64,000 nt of DNA from Streptomyces xanthochromogenes (GTDB lineage Bacteria; Actinomycetota; Actinomycetes; Streptomycetales; Streptomycetaceae). Numbering within the stretch: position 1 is the first letter of the stretch; each line of letters opens with the position of its first letter. Of the stretch, positions 49,945-58,007 are shown piece after piece. The stretch is from NCBI RefSeq assembly GCF_014650455.1, contig NZ_BMUZ01000005.1, positions 443,368-507,367 on the forward strand, given 5' to 3'. Under the pieces are notes generated by a model that saw nothing but the letters and a program-made list of their open reading frames with translations, was not told the DNA's origin and did no database searches. The translations under genes and the position numbers were made by a program.

Positions 49945-50997
49945 TCACGCGTGCCAGTCGAGCGGCACCCGCTTGGCCCGGTCCCACGGGCGTTCCCAGC
50001 CCGCGTAGTGCACGATCCGGTCGATCACCCCCGCCGTGAACCCCCAGACCAGCGCCGATTCGACCAGGAATGCCGGGCCTGCGTGGCCCTTGGGGTGGAC
50101 CGCGGTCGCACGATTGGCCGGGTCCGTGAGATCCGCCACGGGAACCGTGAAGACGCGCGCCGTTTCACCGCTGTCGACGGCACGCACCGGCGTCGGCTCG
50201 CGCCACCAGCCCAGCACGGGCGTCACCACGAAGCCGCTCACCGGGATGTAGAGCCGGGGCAGCACGCCGAAGAGCTGGACGCCCGCCGGGTCCAGCCCGG
50301 TCTCCTCCTCGGCCTCGCGCAGCGCGGCCCGCAGCGGGCCCGTGCCGGCCGGGTCGCCGTCCTCGGGGTCGAGGGAGCCGCCCGGGAAGGACGGCTGGCC
50401 GCCGTGCGACCGGAGCTGGCTCGCCCGCTCCATGAGGAGCAGTTCGGGGCCGCGGGGGCCTTCGCCGAACAGGACGAGCACGGCGGACTGCCGCCCGTCG
50501 CCGCTCTCCGGCGGCAGGAACCGGCTCATCTGCTCGGGCGCGACGGACTCGGCCGCCCGCGCGACCGGAGCCAGCCAGTCGGGCAGGCCTTCGCTGCTGA
50601 CCATGACGCCGTGCCCGTCCACCTCGATGCCCGGATCGATGCCGGGCTCGTCGCCGAACGCCCGGCCGTGCTCCGCCCGGCCCCTGGCGGCGGGCCCGGG
50701 GGCGACGGGTCCGACGGCGTCCTGGGCGGGCTCAGGGACGAGGGGGCCGGCAGAGTCCTGGGCGGGCTCGCGTATGCCGCGCTCGGCGTCGGCCCCGGCC
50801 GGACCGCGCTGGGTGTCGGCCCTGGCCCGGCCGTCGGCGCGGTCCGCGGCCGCGGGGTGGCCGGGGCCGCCGACGCGGCCGCTCAGGGCGCCTCCGCGGG
50901 CACGCTCGGCTTCCACCCGGCCGGCCTGGGCCGCGGCGCGCCCGCGGCCGTCGACACCGCGCGGATCACCCTCGTACGTCTCGCTCGTGTGCGTCAT
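49945..50997 (-). CDS. NUDIX hydrolase (CoA pyrophosphatase type) with long disordered N-terminus
   Basis: The protein has 350 residues from ATG 50997. The NUDIX domain is at about 165-330, with the box GGSLDPEDGDPAGTGPLRAALREAEEETGL, matching the Gx5Ex7REUxEExGU pattern with an extended loop. RSHGGQPSFPGG is the CoA-pyrophosphatase UPF0035 signature. The first 130 residues are Ala/Gly/Arg/Asp-rich and low complexity. They keep over 90% third-position GC in frame, so I think they are translated; MVSSEGLPDW (ATG 50604) is the alternative start. It would trim CoA derivatives. It sits 13 nt upstream of MarP, probably in one transcript. Confidence 0.85.
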   Translation of the reverse strand: MTHTSETYEGDPRGVDGRGRAAAQAGRVEAERARGGALSGRVGGPGHPAAADRADGRARADTQRGPAGADAERGIREPAQDSAGPLVPEPAQDAVGPVAPGPAARGRAEHGRAFGDEPGIDPGIEVDGHGVMVSSEGLPDWLAPVARAAESVAPEQMSRFLPPESGDGRQSAVLVLFGEGPRGPELLLMERASQLRSHGGQPSFPGGSLDPEDGDPAGTGPLRAALREAEEETGLDPAGVQLFGVLPRLYIPVSGFVVTPVLGWWREPTPVRAVDSGETARVFTVPVADLTDPANRATAVHPKGHAGPAFLVESALVWGFTAGVIDRIVHYAGWERPWDRAKRVPLDWHA

Positions 50998-51082
50998 CTG
51001 CACCCCCGTCGTTCATCGTCCACAACGCCTGTGACGGTCGCATTCGTTCCGGGCGGCCTCAGCGTCCGTCTTCCGGGTGACG

Positions 51083-52672
51083 TCAGCCCGCTCCGAGCGG
51101 CGGCGCGGGCAGGCCGGGATAGTCCGGCGGCGGGCTCAGCCGTTGGCCGGGCAGCCCGCCCTTCTCGTACTTCAGGAGCTTGCGGGCCTTCTCGGGGTCG
51201 GTCTCACCCTCGCCGTAGGACGGGCAGAGCGGGGCGATCGGGCAGGCACCGCAGGCGGGCTTGCGGGCGTGGCAGATGCGGCGACCGTGGAAGACGACCC
51301 GGTGCGAGAGCATCGTCCACTCGCTCTTCGGGAAGATCTCGCAGATCTCCGCCTCGACCTTCACCGGGTCGTCCTGCTCGGTCCACCCGAACCGGCGCAC
51401 CAGCCGCCCGAAGTGGGTGTCGACCGTGATCCCCGGCACGCCATAAGCGTTGCCCAGCACGACGTTCGCGGTCTTGCGCCCGACGCCCGGCAGCTTGACC
51501 AGATCCGCGAGGCGGCCCGGCACCTCACCGCCGAACTCGTCCCTGAGGGCGGCGGCGAGCCCCATGATCGACTTGGTTTTGGCCCGGAAGAAGCCGGTGG
51601 GCCGGATGAGCTCCTCGACGTCCTCGGGATTCGCCGCGGCGAGATCCTCGGGGGTCGGGTACGCGGCGAACAGCCTCGGCGTCGTCTGGTTCACCCTGAG
51701 GTCGGTGGTCTGCGCGGAGAGGACCGTCGCGACGAGCAGCTCGAAGGGGTTGCGGAAGTCCAGCTCGGGGTGGGCGTACGGATAGACCTCGGCGAGCTCC
51801 CGATTAATCCTCCGGGCCCGGCGGACCATGGCGGCATGCGACTCGGGCTTCCCCCCGACGCCCTTGCCTCCACGGCCCGCCCCCTTCGCCGCCCCCGGCC
51901 CGGCCGTGGCCATGCCGGCCTTGCCCTCGGCCGTCGCGGGTGCGGCCTTCTTGGCAACGGCCTTCGCGGGTGCGGCCTCCTTCGCGACGGCCTTCGCGGG
52001 TGCGGCCTTCTTGACTGCGGCGGGCTTGTCGGGCTTGGCACGCTTCGCGGCGGGGGCCTGCTCGGCTGGCGCCGACGTCACCTCAGCGGCTTTTCTGCTG
52101 CCGGGGGCGGTCTTGGCCGGCTTCACGGGCGCGGCCTTCTTGAGCGCGGGCCGAGCAGAGGCCGCCTTTTTGGCGGCGGCCCGCGATGCGGCCGCGTTCT
52201 TGGACGTCGCGGGTTCCACAGCGGCCACCTTCTTGGCGGCGGCCTCGACCGGGGCCGCCTTCTTCGTCGCGGGCTTCACGGCGGCCGCCTTCTTGGACGT
52301 CGGCCTCTCGGACGTCGCCTTCTTGGACGTCGCGGGCTTCACGGCGGCCGCCTTCCTGGCGGCAGTCTTCTCCGTGGAGGCAGCCTCGACCGAGGCCGCT
52401 TCGTTCCGCGCGGACGGCTTGTCCTTCTTCCGCCCGGCCGGCTTGTCGGCGGGCTCCACCGGGGCGGCCCCTCCCTTCGGGTCGGCCGGCCTGTCGGCAC
52501 GCTGGGCGAGCGCCTTGGCCGCCCGCGCCGACGAGGCGGTTCCGGCACCCCGCGGGGCTCGCTTCGCGGGGTCTTTCGGCTTGGACGCGGGCTGTTCGCC
52601 CACAGCGGAATCGTTCTCTGCGGACACTCTTCCAGCCCCCCTGGCCTGCGCTCTCACCGGCGAATTGGACAC
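51083..52672 (-). CDS. nth: Endonuclease III with histone H1-like N-terminal tail
   Basis: This protein has 529 residues; the glycosylase/AP lyase core occupies about 280-510. The helix-hairpin-helix is [12 protein letters not shown], holding the catalytic Lys; the catalytic Asp is in [10 protein letters not shown]; the 4Fe-4S cluster cysteines are in [17 protein letters not shown]. It removes oxidised pyrimidines. The first 280 residues are a Lys/Ala/Pro repeat tail ([18 protein letters not shown] types), resembling histone H1 and the TopA C-terminus. It is much longer than in standard Nth. GTG 52625 (VSAEND) is an alternative start. It is divergent from crp. Confidence 0.92.
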   Translation of the reverse strand: MSNSPVRAQARGAGRVSAENDSAVGEQPASKPKDPAKRAPRGAGTASSARAAKALAQRADRPADPKGGAAPVEPADKPAGRKKDKPSARNEAASVEAASTEKTAARKAAAVKPATSKKATSERPTSKKAAAVKPATKKAAPVEAAAKKVAAVEPATSKNAAASRAAAKKAASARPALKKAAPVKPAKTAPGSRKAAEVTSAPAEQAPAAKRAKPDKPAAVKKAAPAKAVAKEAAPAKAVAKKAAPATAEGKAGMATAGPGAAKGAGRGGKGVGGKPESHAAMVRRARRINRELAEVYPYAHPELDFRNPFELLVATVLSAQTTDLRVNQTTPRLFAAYPTPEDLAAANPEDVEELIRPTGFFRAKTKSIMGLAAALRDEFGGEVPGRLADLVKLPGVGRKTANVVLGNAYGVPGITVDTHFGRLVRRFGWTEQDDPVKVEAEICEIFPKSEWTMLSHRVVFHGRRICHARKPACGACPIAPLCPSYGEGETDPEKARKLLKYEKGGLPGQRLSPPPDYPGLPAPPLGAG

Positions 52673-52775
52673 TCGGCCAGCCTAAAGCCCGGCACCGACA
52701 TCCGCCCCGGCCACCGCGAATCACGGCCCCAATCGGCCCCCTGACTCACGGTCCGGCACTCCAGTACGTCATCCT

Positions 52776-52799
52776 GTGATTGATCGCACTGTTTATACC
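52776..52799 (+). promoter_or_regulatory. Crp-like palindrome and -10 upstream of crp
   Basis: GTGATTGATCGCAC (52776-52789) fits GTG-N8-CAC, one base away from the streptomycete Crp motif GTG-N6-GNCAC. TATACC at 52794-52799 could be the -10. The site would overlap the spacer of that promoter, which suits repression by Crp of its own gene. By-eye match. Confidence 0.45.
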
Positions 52800-52852
52800 G
52801 TCCGGCAAAATGGGGAGCTGGATCCCCTGAAACCGGTCACAAGGAGAGATTC

Positions 52853-53527
52853 GTGGACGACGTTCTGCGGCGCGCCCCGCTCTTCGCGGCGCTCGATGAC
52901 GAGCAGGCCGCGGAGCTGCGCGCCTCGATGAGTGAAGTGACGCTCGCCCGCGGCGACGCGCTCTTCCACGAGGGCGACCCGGGTGACCGCCTGTACGTGG
53001 TCACCGAGGGCAAGGTGAAGCTGCACCGGACCTCACCCGACGGCCGCGAGAACATGCTGGCGGTTCTCGGCCCCGGTGAGCTCATCGGCGAGCTGTCGCT
53101 CTTCGACCCGGGCCCGCGCACCGCCACCGCGACCGCGCTGACCGAGGTCAAGCTGCTCGGCCTGGGCCACGGCGACCTTCAGCCCTGGCTGAACGCCCGC
53201 CCCGAGGTGGCCACCGCCCTGCTGCGCGCCGTCGCCCGCCGACTGCGCAAGACCAACGACCAGATGTCCGACCTGGTCTTCTCCGACGTGCCGGGCCGTG
53301 TCGCCCGGGCGCTCCTCGACCTGTCGCGCCGCTTCGGCGTGCAGTCCGAGGAGGGCATCCACGTCGTGCACGACCTGACGCAGGAAGAGCTGGCCCAGCT
53401 GGTCGGCGCCTCTCGCGAGACGGTCAACAAGGCCCTCGCCGACTTCGCCCAGCGCGGCTGGCTGCGCCTGGAGGCCCGCGCGGTCATCCTGCTGGACGTG
53501 GAACGCCTGGCGAAGCGCTCGCGCTGA
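52853..53527 (+). CDS. crp: Cyclic AMP receptor protein Crp
   Basis: This 224-residue Crp/Fnr-family regulator is the streptomycete Crp, which controls germination and secondary metabolism. The cNMP-binding domain (about 10-120) contains GELIGELSLFDPGPRTATATA, the phosphate-binding cassette with Glu and Arg-Thr ligands. The winged helix-turn-helix (about 165-210) is LTQEELAQLVGASRETVNKALADF. GTG 52853 has AAGGAGA 6 nt upstream. It is divergent from nth with a shared regulatory gap of about 180 nt, and ends in an exceptionally long terminator. Confidence 0.96.
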   Translation: MDDVLRRAPLFAALDDEQAAELRASMSEVTLARGDALFHEGDPGDRLYVVTEGKVKLHRTSPDGRENMLAVLGPGELIGELSLFDPGPRTATATALTEVKLLGLGHGDLQPWLNARPEVATALLRAVARRLRKTNDQMSDLVFSDVPGRVARALLDLSRRFGVQSEEGIHVVHDLTQEELAQLVGASRETVNKALADFAQRGWLRLEARAVILLDVERLAKRSR

Positions 53528-53535
53528 CCCACTCG

Positions 53536-53581
53536 CACGTGAAAGGGGCCGGTCTCGGACGAGACCGGCCCCTTTCACGTG
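53536..53581 (+). terminator. Terminator of crp (22-bp perfect stem)
   Basis: CACGTGAAAGGGGCCGGTCTCG pairs perfectly with its complement around the two central bases GA, starting 9 nt past the stop. It contains no long U-tract but ends CCCCTTTCACGTG. Confidence 0.9.
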
Positions 53582-53646
53582 GGCACGGTGGCGGGGGGGG
53601 GTGCGGGCACGCAGCAGAAAGCGAAACGGCGGGGGCAGATCCACAC

Positions 53647-54726
53647 ATGAGCAGCACCGACCACGCGAACGGCCTGGACGAGACGAACGCCGGGGGCCGC
53701 AAGGGAAACAACGGTGGCCCGGACCGCGCGGGTGAGACAGGCAACACGGGTGGCACGGACCGCGCGGGCGGGCTGAACGACACGAACGCCACGGGCGACA
53801 CAGGCGGCACGGACCGCGCGGACGGCATGGACCGCACGGGCGGCACGGGCGACACAGGCGGCACGGGCGACACAGGCGGCCCGGACCGCGCGGACGGCCT
53901 GGACCGCACGAGCGGGCTGGACCGCACGGGCGGCACGGGCGGATACATCGGACGCGAAGGGTCCCTCGATCTGGTGCAGGCCGAGTTCCGGCCGCTCGTC
54001 TCCGCCCTGCGTGACCAGGTGGCGGAACGCTTCGCCGGGCGGCTGCACAGCGCCTACCTGTACGGGTCCGTGCCGCGCGGCACGGCTCGGGCCGGCCGGT
54101 CCGACCTGGACGTGCTCCTCGCGCTGCGCACCGACCCGACGGAGGCCGACCGGGCCGAGGCGCGGGCCGTCGAGACCGAGCTGGATGCCGCGTTCGACGT
54201 GATCGACGGGGCCGGAATCCTGCTGTTCGGCCGGGACGTGCTGCTGAGCGACTTGGAGCGCCACGACCTCGGTTGGTTCGTGGCGTGCCTGTGCACCCCG
54301 CTCCTCGGAGCCGACCTCGCCGAGCTCCTGCCGCGCTACCGGCCCACCTCGTTGCTCGCCCGCGAGACCAACGGTGACCTCGGCGACGCGCTGCCCCGCT
54401 GGCGTCGCGCCGCCGCGGAAGCCACCGGGGACGCCCAGCTCCGCGCACTGGTGCGGGGCGCCTCGCGCAAGCTCGTGCGTACGGCGTTCACCCTGGTCAT
54501 GCCCCGGTACGGCGGCTGGACCAGCGATCTGACCGAGCAGGCGGAGGCCTTCGCGCGCTACTACCCGGAGCGGGCGGAGGAGTTGAGGAAAATTGCCGCG
54601 CTGGCCGGGAACCCGGTCGCGGACCGGGACGTTCTCACGATGTACACCGAAGATCTCGGACCGTGGCTCGCCGCCGAATACCTCACGGTCCATGGCGCCA
54701 AGTCGCCGCGCCCGTACGAGAGTTGA
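53647..54726 (+). CDS. Nucleotidyltransferase (aminoglycoside-type fold) with repetitive N-terminus
   Basis: This 359-residue protein has an N-terminal 100 residues of Gly/Thr/Asp/Arg repeats (TGGTDRAGG, TGDTGG), encoded by tandem DNA repeats. The nucleotidyltransferase domain follows, with YGSVPRGTARAGRSDLDVLLAL (GS-x(n)-DxD, about residues 138-159), and a helical C-terminal domain containing RKLVRTAF and EQAEAFARYYPE. This is the ANT(3'')/KNTase-like arrangement. An aminoglycoside-modifying role is possible but untested; toxin-antitoxin MNT-like or tRNA modification are alternatives. It stands alone between crp and the MBL operon. Confidence 0.8.
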   Translation: MSSTDHANGLDETNAGGRKGNNGGPDRAGETGNTGGTDRAGGLNDTNATGDTGGTDRADGMDRTGGTGDTGGTGDTGGPDRADGLDRTSGLDRTGGTGGYIGREGSLDLVQAEFRPLVSALRDQVAERFAGRLHSAYLYGSVPRGTARAGRSDLDVLLALRTDPTEADRAEARAVETELDAAFDVIDGAGILLFGRDVLLSDLERHDLGWFVACLCTPLLGADLAELLPRYRPTSLLARETNGDLGDALPRWRRAAAEATGDAQLRALVRGASRKLVRTAFTLVMPRYGGWTSDLTEQAEAFARYYPERAEELRKIAALAGNPVADRDVLTMYTEDLGPWLAAEYLTVHGAKSPRPYES

Positions 54727-54819
54727 CAGCCGCTCTGCTCGACTCTCCTCTACGGTACGCCCCTTCACGCCGGATCGAGACCCGCCCAGGATCGGAGCAG
54801 GTCCGACGTCGGCACACCC

Positions 54820-55650
54820 TCAGATGAGCCCGTGCTCGCGCAGGTACTCGAGCTGTGCGCGCACCGAGAGCTCGGCGGCCGGCCACAGCGAACGGTCGAC
54901 GTCCGAGTAGACCCGGGCCACCACGTCCGCCGCCGTGCGATGGCCGTTCTCCACCGCCGTCTCCACCTGGGCGAGCCGGTGGGCACGGTGGGCCAGATAG
55001 AACTCGACAGCGCCCTGGGCGTCGTCGAGGACCGGGCCGTGACCCGGCAGGACGGTGTGCACACCGTCGTCAACCGTCAGCGAACGCAACCTGCGAAGGG
55101 AGTCGAGATAGTCGCCGAGGCGGCCGTCGGGATGGGCCACGACGGTCGTGCCACGTCCGAGGACCGTATCGCCCGTCAACACCGCCCGGTCGGCAGGCAG
55201 ATGGAAGCAGAGCGAGTCCGCCGTGTGGCCCGGGGTGGGCACCACCCTCAGCTCCAGGCCACCGGTGGTGACGACATCGCCGGCCGCGAGACCCTCGTCT
55301 CCCAGGCGCAGGGCCGGGTCCAGGGCGCGCACGGGGGTACGGGTCAGCTCCGCGAAGCGGGCCGCACCCTCGGCGTGGTCGGGGTGCCCGTGGGTCAGGA
55401 GGGTCAGGGCGACCCGCTTGCCCGCCTTCTCGGCCATGGCGATGACATGGCCGAGGTGCCCGTCGTCGAGCGGGCCGGGATCGATGACGACGGCCAGGTC
55501 GGAATCGGGTTCGGCAACGATCCAGGTGTTGGTGCCGTCCAGCGTCATCGCGGAGGCGTTGGGCGCCAGGACATTGGTCGCGCGGGCGGTCGCGGGGCCC
55601 GAGAGGACCCCACCGCGCGGCTGCCCGGGCAGAGCGGCGGCATCACTCAT
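54820..55650 (-). CDS. Metallo-beta-lactamase fold hydrolase
   Basis: This 276-residue enzyme has the MBL metal motif THGHPDHAEG (about residues 87-96), followed by TPGHTADS, GDTVLGRG and PGHGPVL, ligands for a two-zinc site. The C-terminal helical domain with LAHRAHRLAQVETAVENG resembles the LACTB2/DUF-type winged domain of nucleic-acid or thioester hydrolases. It is the last gene of an operon after the 85-residue frame and NUDIX, overlapping the former by 4 nt. Substrate is not known. Confidence 0.88.
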   Translation of the reverse strand: MSDAAALPGQPRGGVLSGPATARATNVLAPNASAMTLDGTNTWIVAEPDSDLAVVIDPGPLDDGHLGHVIAMAEKAGKRVALTLLTHGHPDHAEGAARFAELTRTPVRALDPALRLGDEGLAAGDVVTTGGLELRVVPTPGHTADSLCFHLPADRAVLTGDTVLGRGTTVVAHPDGRLGDYLDSLRRLRSLTVDDGVHTVLPGHGPVLDDAQGAVEFYLAHRAHRLAQVETAVENGHRTAADVVARVYSDVDRSLWPAAELSVRAQLEYLREHGLI

Positions 55651-55904
55651 ACGGCACCTCCAGGGGTGGCGGGGGCGATGGTCGCCCGCGTGGTGGCGGG
55701 CGTGGTGATCACCCGGGGCATGGAGAAGGCGGTCCTCCCCCGGACCGAGCCAGGGTCAGCGGCCACCCGCGTCACGGCGAAGGGGGCGGCCACCCGCGTC
55801 ACGGCGAAGGCGGACGTCACCCGAACCGCACCCGGGACAGCGGCCACTCGGCGAGCAGCAGGGGCGAGGGCGGTGGTCATCCGGGGCGTAGGGGGAAGGG
55901 CCAT
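55647..55904 (-). CDS. 85-residue low-complexity protein wedged between NUDIX and MBL genes
   Basis: The frame starts at ATG 55904, overlapping the NUDIX stop in TGATG, and stops in ATGA with the MBL start. It therefore fits exactly with coupled junctions on both sides. Third-codon GC is about 84%. The protein is Ala/Val/Thr/Arg-rich with a repeated VTRVAAPFAVTRVAADP, from a 27-bp DNA repeat. No signal peptide, TM helix or domain is recognised. It may be a real small protein or a repeat that grew in the spacer while keeping frame. Confidence 0.5.
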   Translation of the reverse strand: MALPPTPRMTTALAPAARRVAAVPGAVRVTSAFAVTRVAAPFAVTRVAADPGSVRGRTAFSMPRVITTPATTRATIAPATPGGAV

Positions 55905-56788
55905 CAGGATTCGCCCCCGGCCGGGATGTGCTTGGTGAACTCGTCGTGGCCCGGCCAGCTCAGGACGAGTTCACCGGTGTCGGTCAGGCGGGCCCGGGCG
56001 AGAACCGGGGTCAGATCGCGTTCGGCCGCGGCCACCAGGGCCTCGGCGGCGCCGGAGTACGGAAGGAGGTCACGCAGGGTGGAGATGGTCGGCGGCATCA
56101 TCAGGAGCTCGCCCTTGTCGTAGCCGGCGGCGGCTTCGGCAGGGCGGATCCAGACGGTGCGGTCGGCCTCGGTCGAGGCGTTCCGGGTGACCTGGCCTTC
56201 GGGGAGGGCGGCCACGAAGAACCAGGTGTCGTACCGGCGGGGCTCGAATTCGGGGGTGATCCAGCGCGCCCAGGCGCCGAGCAGGTCCGAGCGGAGCAGC
56301 AGGCCGCGCCGGTCGAGGAACTCGGCGAAGCTGAGTTCGTGGGTCACCAGGGCTTGACGGTCGGCCTCCCAGTCGTCGCCGGTGGTGTCGCCGACGACGG
56401 TGGTGGCATTGGGGCCCGCGAGGAGGACGCCCGCCTCCTCGTAGGTCTCGCGCACCGCGGCGCAGACGATCGCCTGGGCGGAGGCGGGGTCGGTGCCGAG
56501 GCGTTCGGCCCAGGTCTCGCGGGTCGGGCCCGCCCAGCCGAGCCGGGCGTCCTCGGCGTCGCGGGGGTCCACGCCGCCGCCGGGATAGGCGTACGCACCC
56601 CCGGCGAAGGCCATGGAGGCGCGTCGGCGCAGCATGTGCACGGAAGGGCCGGTGTCCGCACCGGCCGGGCCGTCACGCAGCAGCATCACGGTCGAGGCCC
56701 GCCGCGGCTCGACCGCGGTGAGCTCGCCTGCGGCGAGGGCACGGATGCGGTCCGGCCACTCGGGCGGGTACCACTGACCATTGGGCAT
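55904..56788 (-). CDS. NUDIX hydrolase (NUDT19-like)
   Basis: This 294-residue protein has the opening AFAGGAYAYPGGGVDPRD (about residue 60). The NUDIX helix RETYEEAGVLL follows after an insertion of about 40 residues, an arrangement of NUDT8/NUDT19 and related acyl-CoA diphosphatases. The family splits nucleoside diphosphate-linked compounds. It heads the operon with the 85-residue frame and the MBL hydrolase. A repeat-rich gap lies upstream. Confidence 0.88.
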   Translation of the reverse strand: MPNGQWYPPEWPDRIRALAAGELTAVEPRRASTVMLLRDGPAGADTGPSVHMLRRRASMAFAGGAYAYPGGGVDPRDAEDARLGWAGPTRETWAERLGTDPASAQAIVCAAVRETYEEAGVLLAGPNATTVVGDTTGDDWEADRQALVTHELSFAEFLDRRGLLLRSDLLGAWARWITPEFEPRRYDTWFFVAALPEGQVTRNASTEADRTVWIRPAEAAAGYDKGELLMMPPTISTLRDLLPYSGAAEALVAAAERDLTPVLARARLTDTGELVLSWPGHDEFTKHIPAGGES

Positions 56789-57117
56789 GGGCGGATGCTA
56801 CGGGGTGGCGTGCGGATGTTCGAGGGGGTGTGTGTAGGTGACATCCCTTCGACACGTCCGGAATGTCCGGCGCGTCCGTCACCCTCGGCACGTCCGACGT
56901 GCCGAGCCGAGCCAAGCCGGGGGCCCGGGCGGCCCGGGGCTGCCCCAGGTGTCCGAACGGACGTCCGGCATGTCCGTCACGCTCGGCACGTCCAGCGCCT
57001 CCCGCACGCTCGGCACATCCCACGTCCCACGTCCCACGTCCCACGCGCCACGTCCCGAGCCGAGCCAAGCCGGGGGCCCGGGCGGCCCGGGGGCTGCCCC
57101 AGGTGCCCGAACGGCGA
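56789..57117. repeat. Gap containing a 60-bp duplication and short tandem repeats
   Basis: A 59-60 nt block starting CCGAGCCGAGCCAAGCC and ending GTGTCCGAACGG occurs at 56902-56960 and again at 57055-57114, differing by one G insertion and one substitution. Between them a 7-bp unit CCCACGT is repeated about four times (57017-57045), and CGTCCGTCAC/CTCGGCACGTCC words recur. No gene is apparent. Confidence 0.85.
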
Positions 57118-57143
57118 AGGGCCGGCCCCTGGGGGTCGGCCCT
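57118..57143 (-). terminator. Terminator of the RidA/DUF4177 operon
   Basis: AGGGCCGGCCCC pairs with GGGGTCGGCCCT, with one G-U pair, around a very short loop. It lies about 80 nt past the RidA stop on the minus strand. Confidence 0.75.
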
Positions 57144-57225
57144 CGACGCAAGGAAGGGATGTCGGTCCGTTGCGGAGGAGGTCGGTCGTCCGCGGACGGA
57201 TGGACTGAGGATCGGGCCCGGAGGA

Positions 57226-57693
57226 TCAGGCCTGGACGAGTTCCACCTGGATCTCGACCTCGACCGGGGCGTCCAGGGGAAGCACTGCGACGCCGACGGC
57301 GCTGCGGGCGTGCACGCCCTTGTCGCCGAGGACGGCGCCGAGGAGTTCGCTGGCGCCGTTGATGACGCCGGGCTGCCCGGTGAAGTCGGGGGCGGAGGCC
57401 ACGAAGCCGACGACCTTCACGACGCGCGCGATGCGGTCCAGGTCACCCACGACGGACTTGACCGCGGCGAGCGCGTTGAGGGCGCAGGTGGCGGCCAGTT
57501 CCTTGGCCTCCTCCGCGGTGACCTCGCCGCCGACCTTGCCGGTGACGGGCAGCTTGCCCTCCACCATGGGGAGCTGGCCCGAGGTGTACACGTACGCCCC
57601 GGACCGCACGGCGGGCTGGTACGCGGCGAGCGGCGGGACGACCGACGGGAGGGTCAGGCCCAGTTCCGCCAGCTTGGCCTCGACGGCGCTCAT
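57226..57693 (-). CDS. RidA/YjgF-family protein
   Basis: The protein has 155 residues from ATG 57693, slightly longer than the usual 130 because of an N-terminal helix MSAVEAKLAELGLTLP. The core has VYTSGQLPMVEGKLPVTGKVGG and ends with VLPLDAPVEVEIQVEL, typical of the trimeric RidA fold. The conserved active-site Arg of canonical RidA, expected near IPxARxAV, is not evident (KGVHARSAVGV shows an Arg-Ser instead), so enamine deaminase activity is uncertain. Its ATG overlaps the DUF4177 stop by 4 nt. Confidence 0.88.
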   Translation of the reverse strand: MSAVEAKLAELGLTLPSVVPPLAAYQPAVRSGAYVYTSGQLPMVEGKLPVTGKVGGEVTAEEAKELAATCALNALAAVKSVVGDLDRIARVVKVVGFVASAPDFTGQPGVINGASELLGAVLGDKGVHARSAVGVAVLPLDAPVEVEIQVELVQA

Positions 57694-57851
57694 GCCTGCT
57701 TCTCCCGCTTCAGGTAGGCCACCAGCTGCTCGGGGTTGTTCGGCCCGGGGACGACCTGGACAAGCTCCCAGCCGTCCTCGCCCCAGGTGTCCAGAATCTG
57801 CTTGGTCGCGTGCACGAGAAGGGGCACGGTCGCGTATTCCCACTTGGTCAT
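57690..57851 (-). CDS. DUF4177 small protein (53 aa)
   Basis: This 53-residue protein reads MTKWEYATVPLLVHA, then TWGEDGWELVQVVPG, then a basic end YLKREKQA. The WEY start and GWELV centre are the hallmark of DUF4177 (small single-domain proteins). The stop overlaps the RidA ATG by 4 nt (ATGA), so the two are co-translated. It is below the size cut-off of many gene callers. Confidence 0.85.
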   Translation of the reverse strand: MTKWEYATVPLLVHATKQILDTWGEDGWELVQVVPGPNNPEQLVAYLKREKQA

Positions 57852-58007
57852 GGGCCCGACTGTAGCCGCTGCCCGCCGCCCCCTCGCGCGGGCTCCTTAC
57901 GCCGACCACATGCGCGGCCACATGCACGGCCACGCGCACAGCCGCCCGCACAGGTCTTACGCCGACCACATGCGTAGGTCGCGGGCGGACTGGTTAGGCT
58001 CGAAGGT

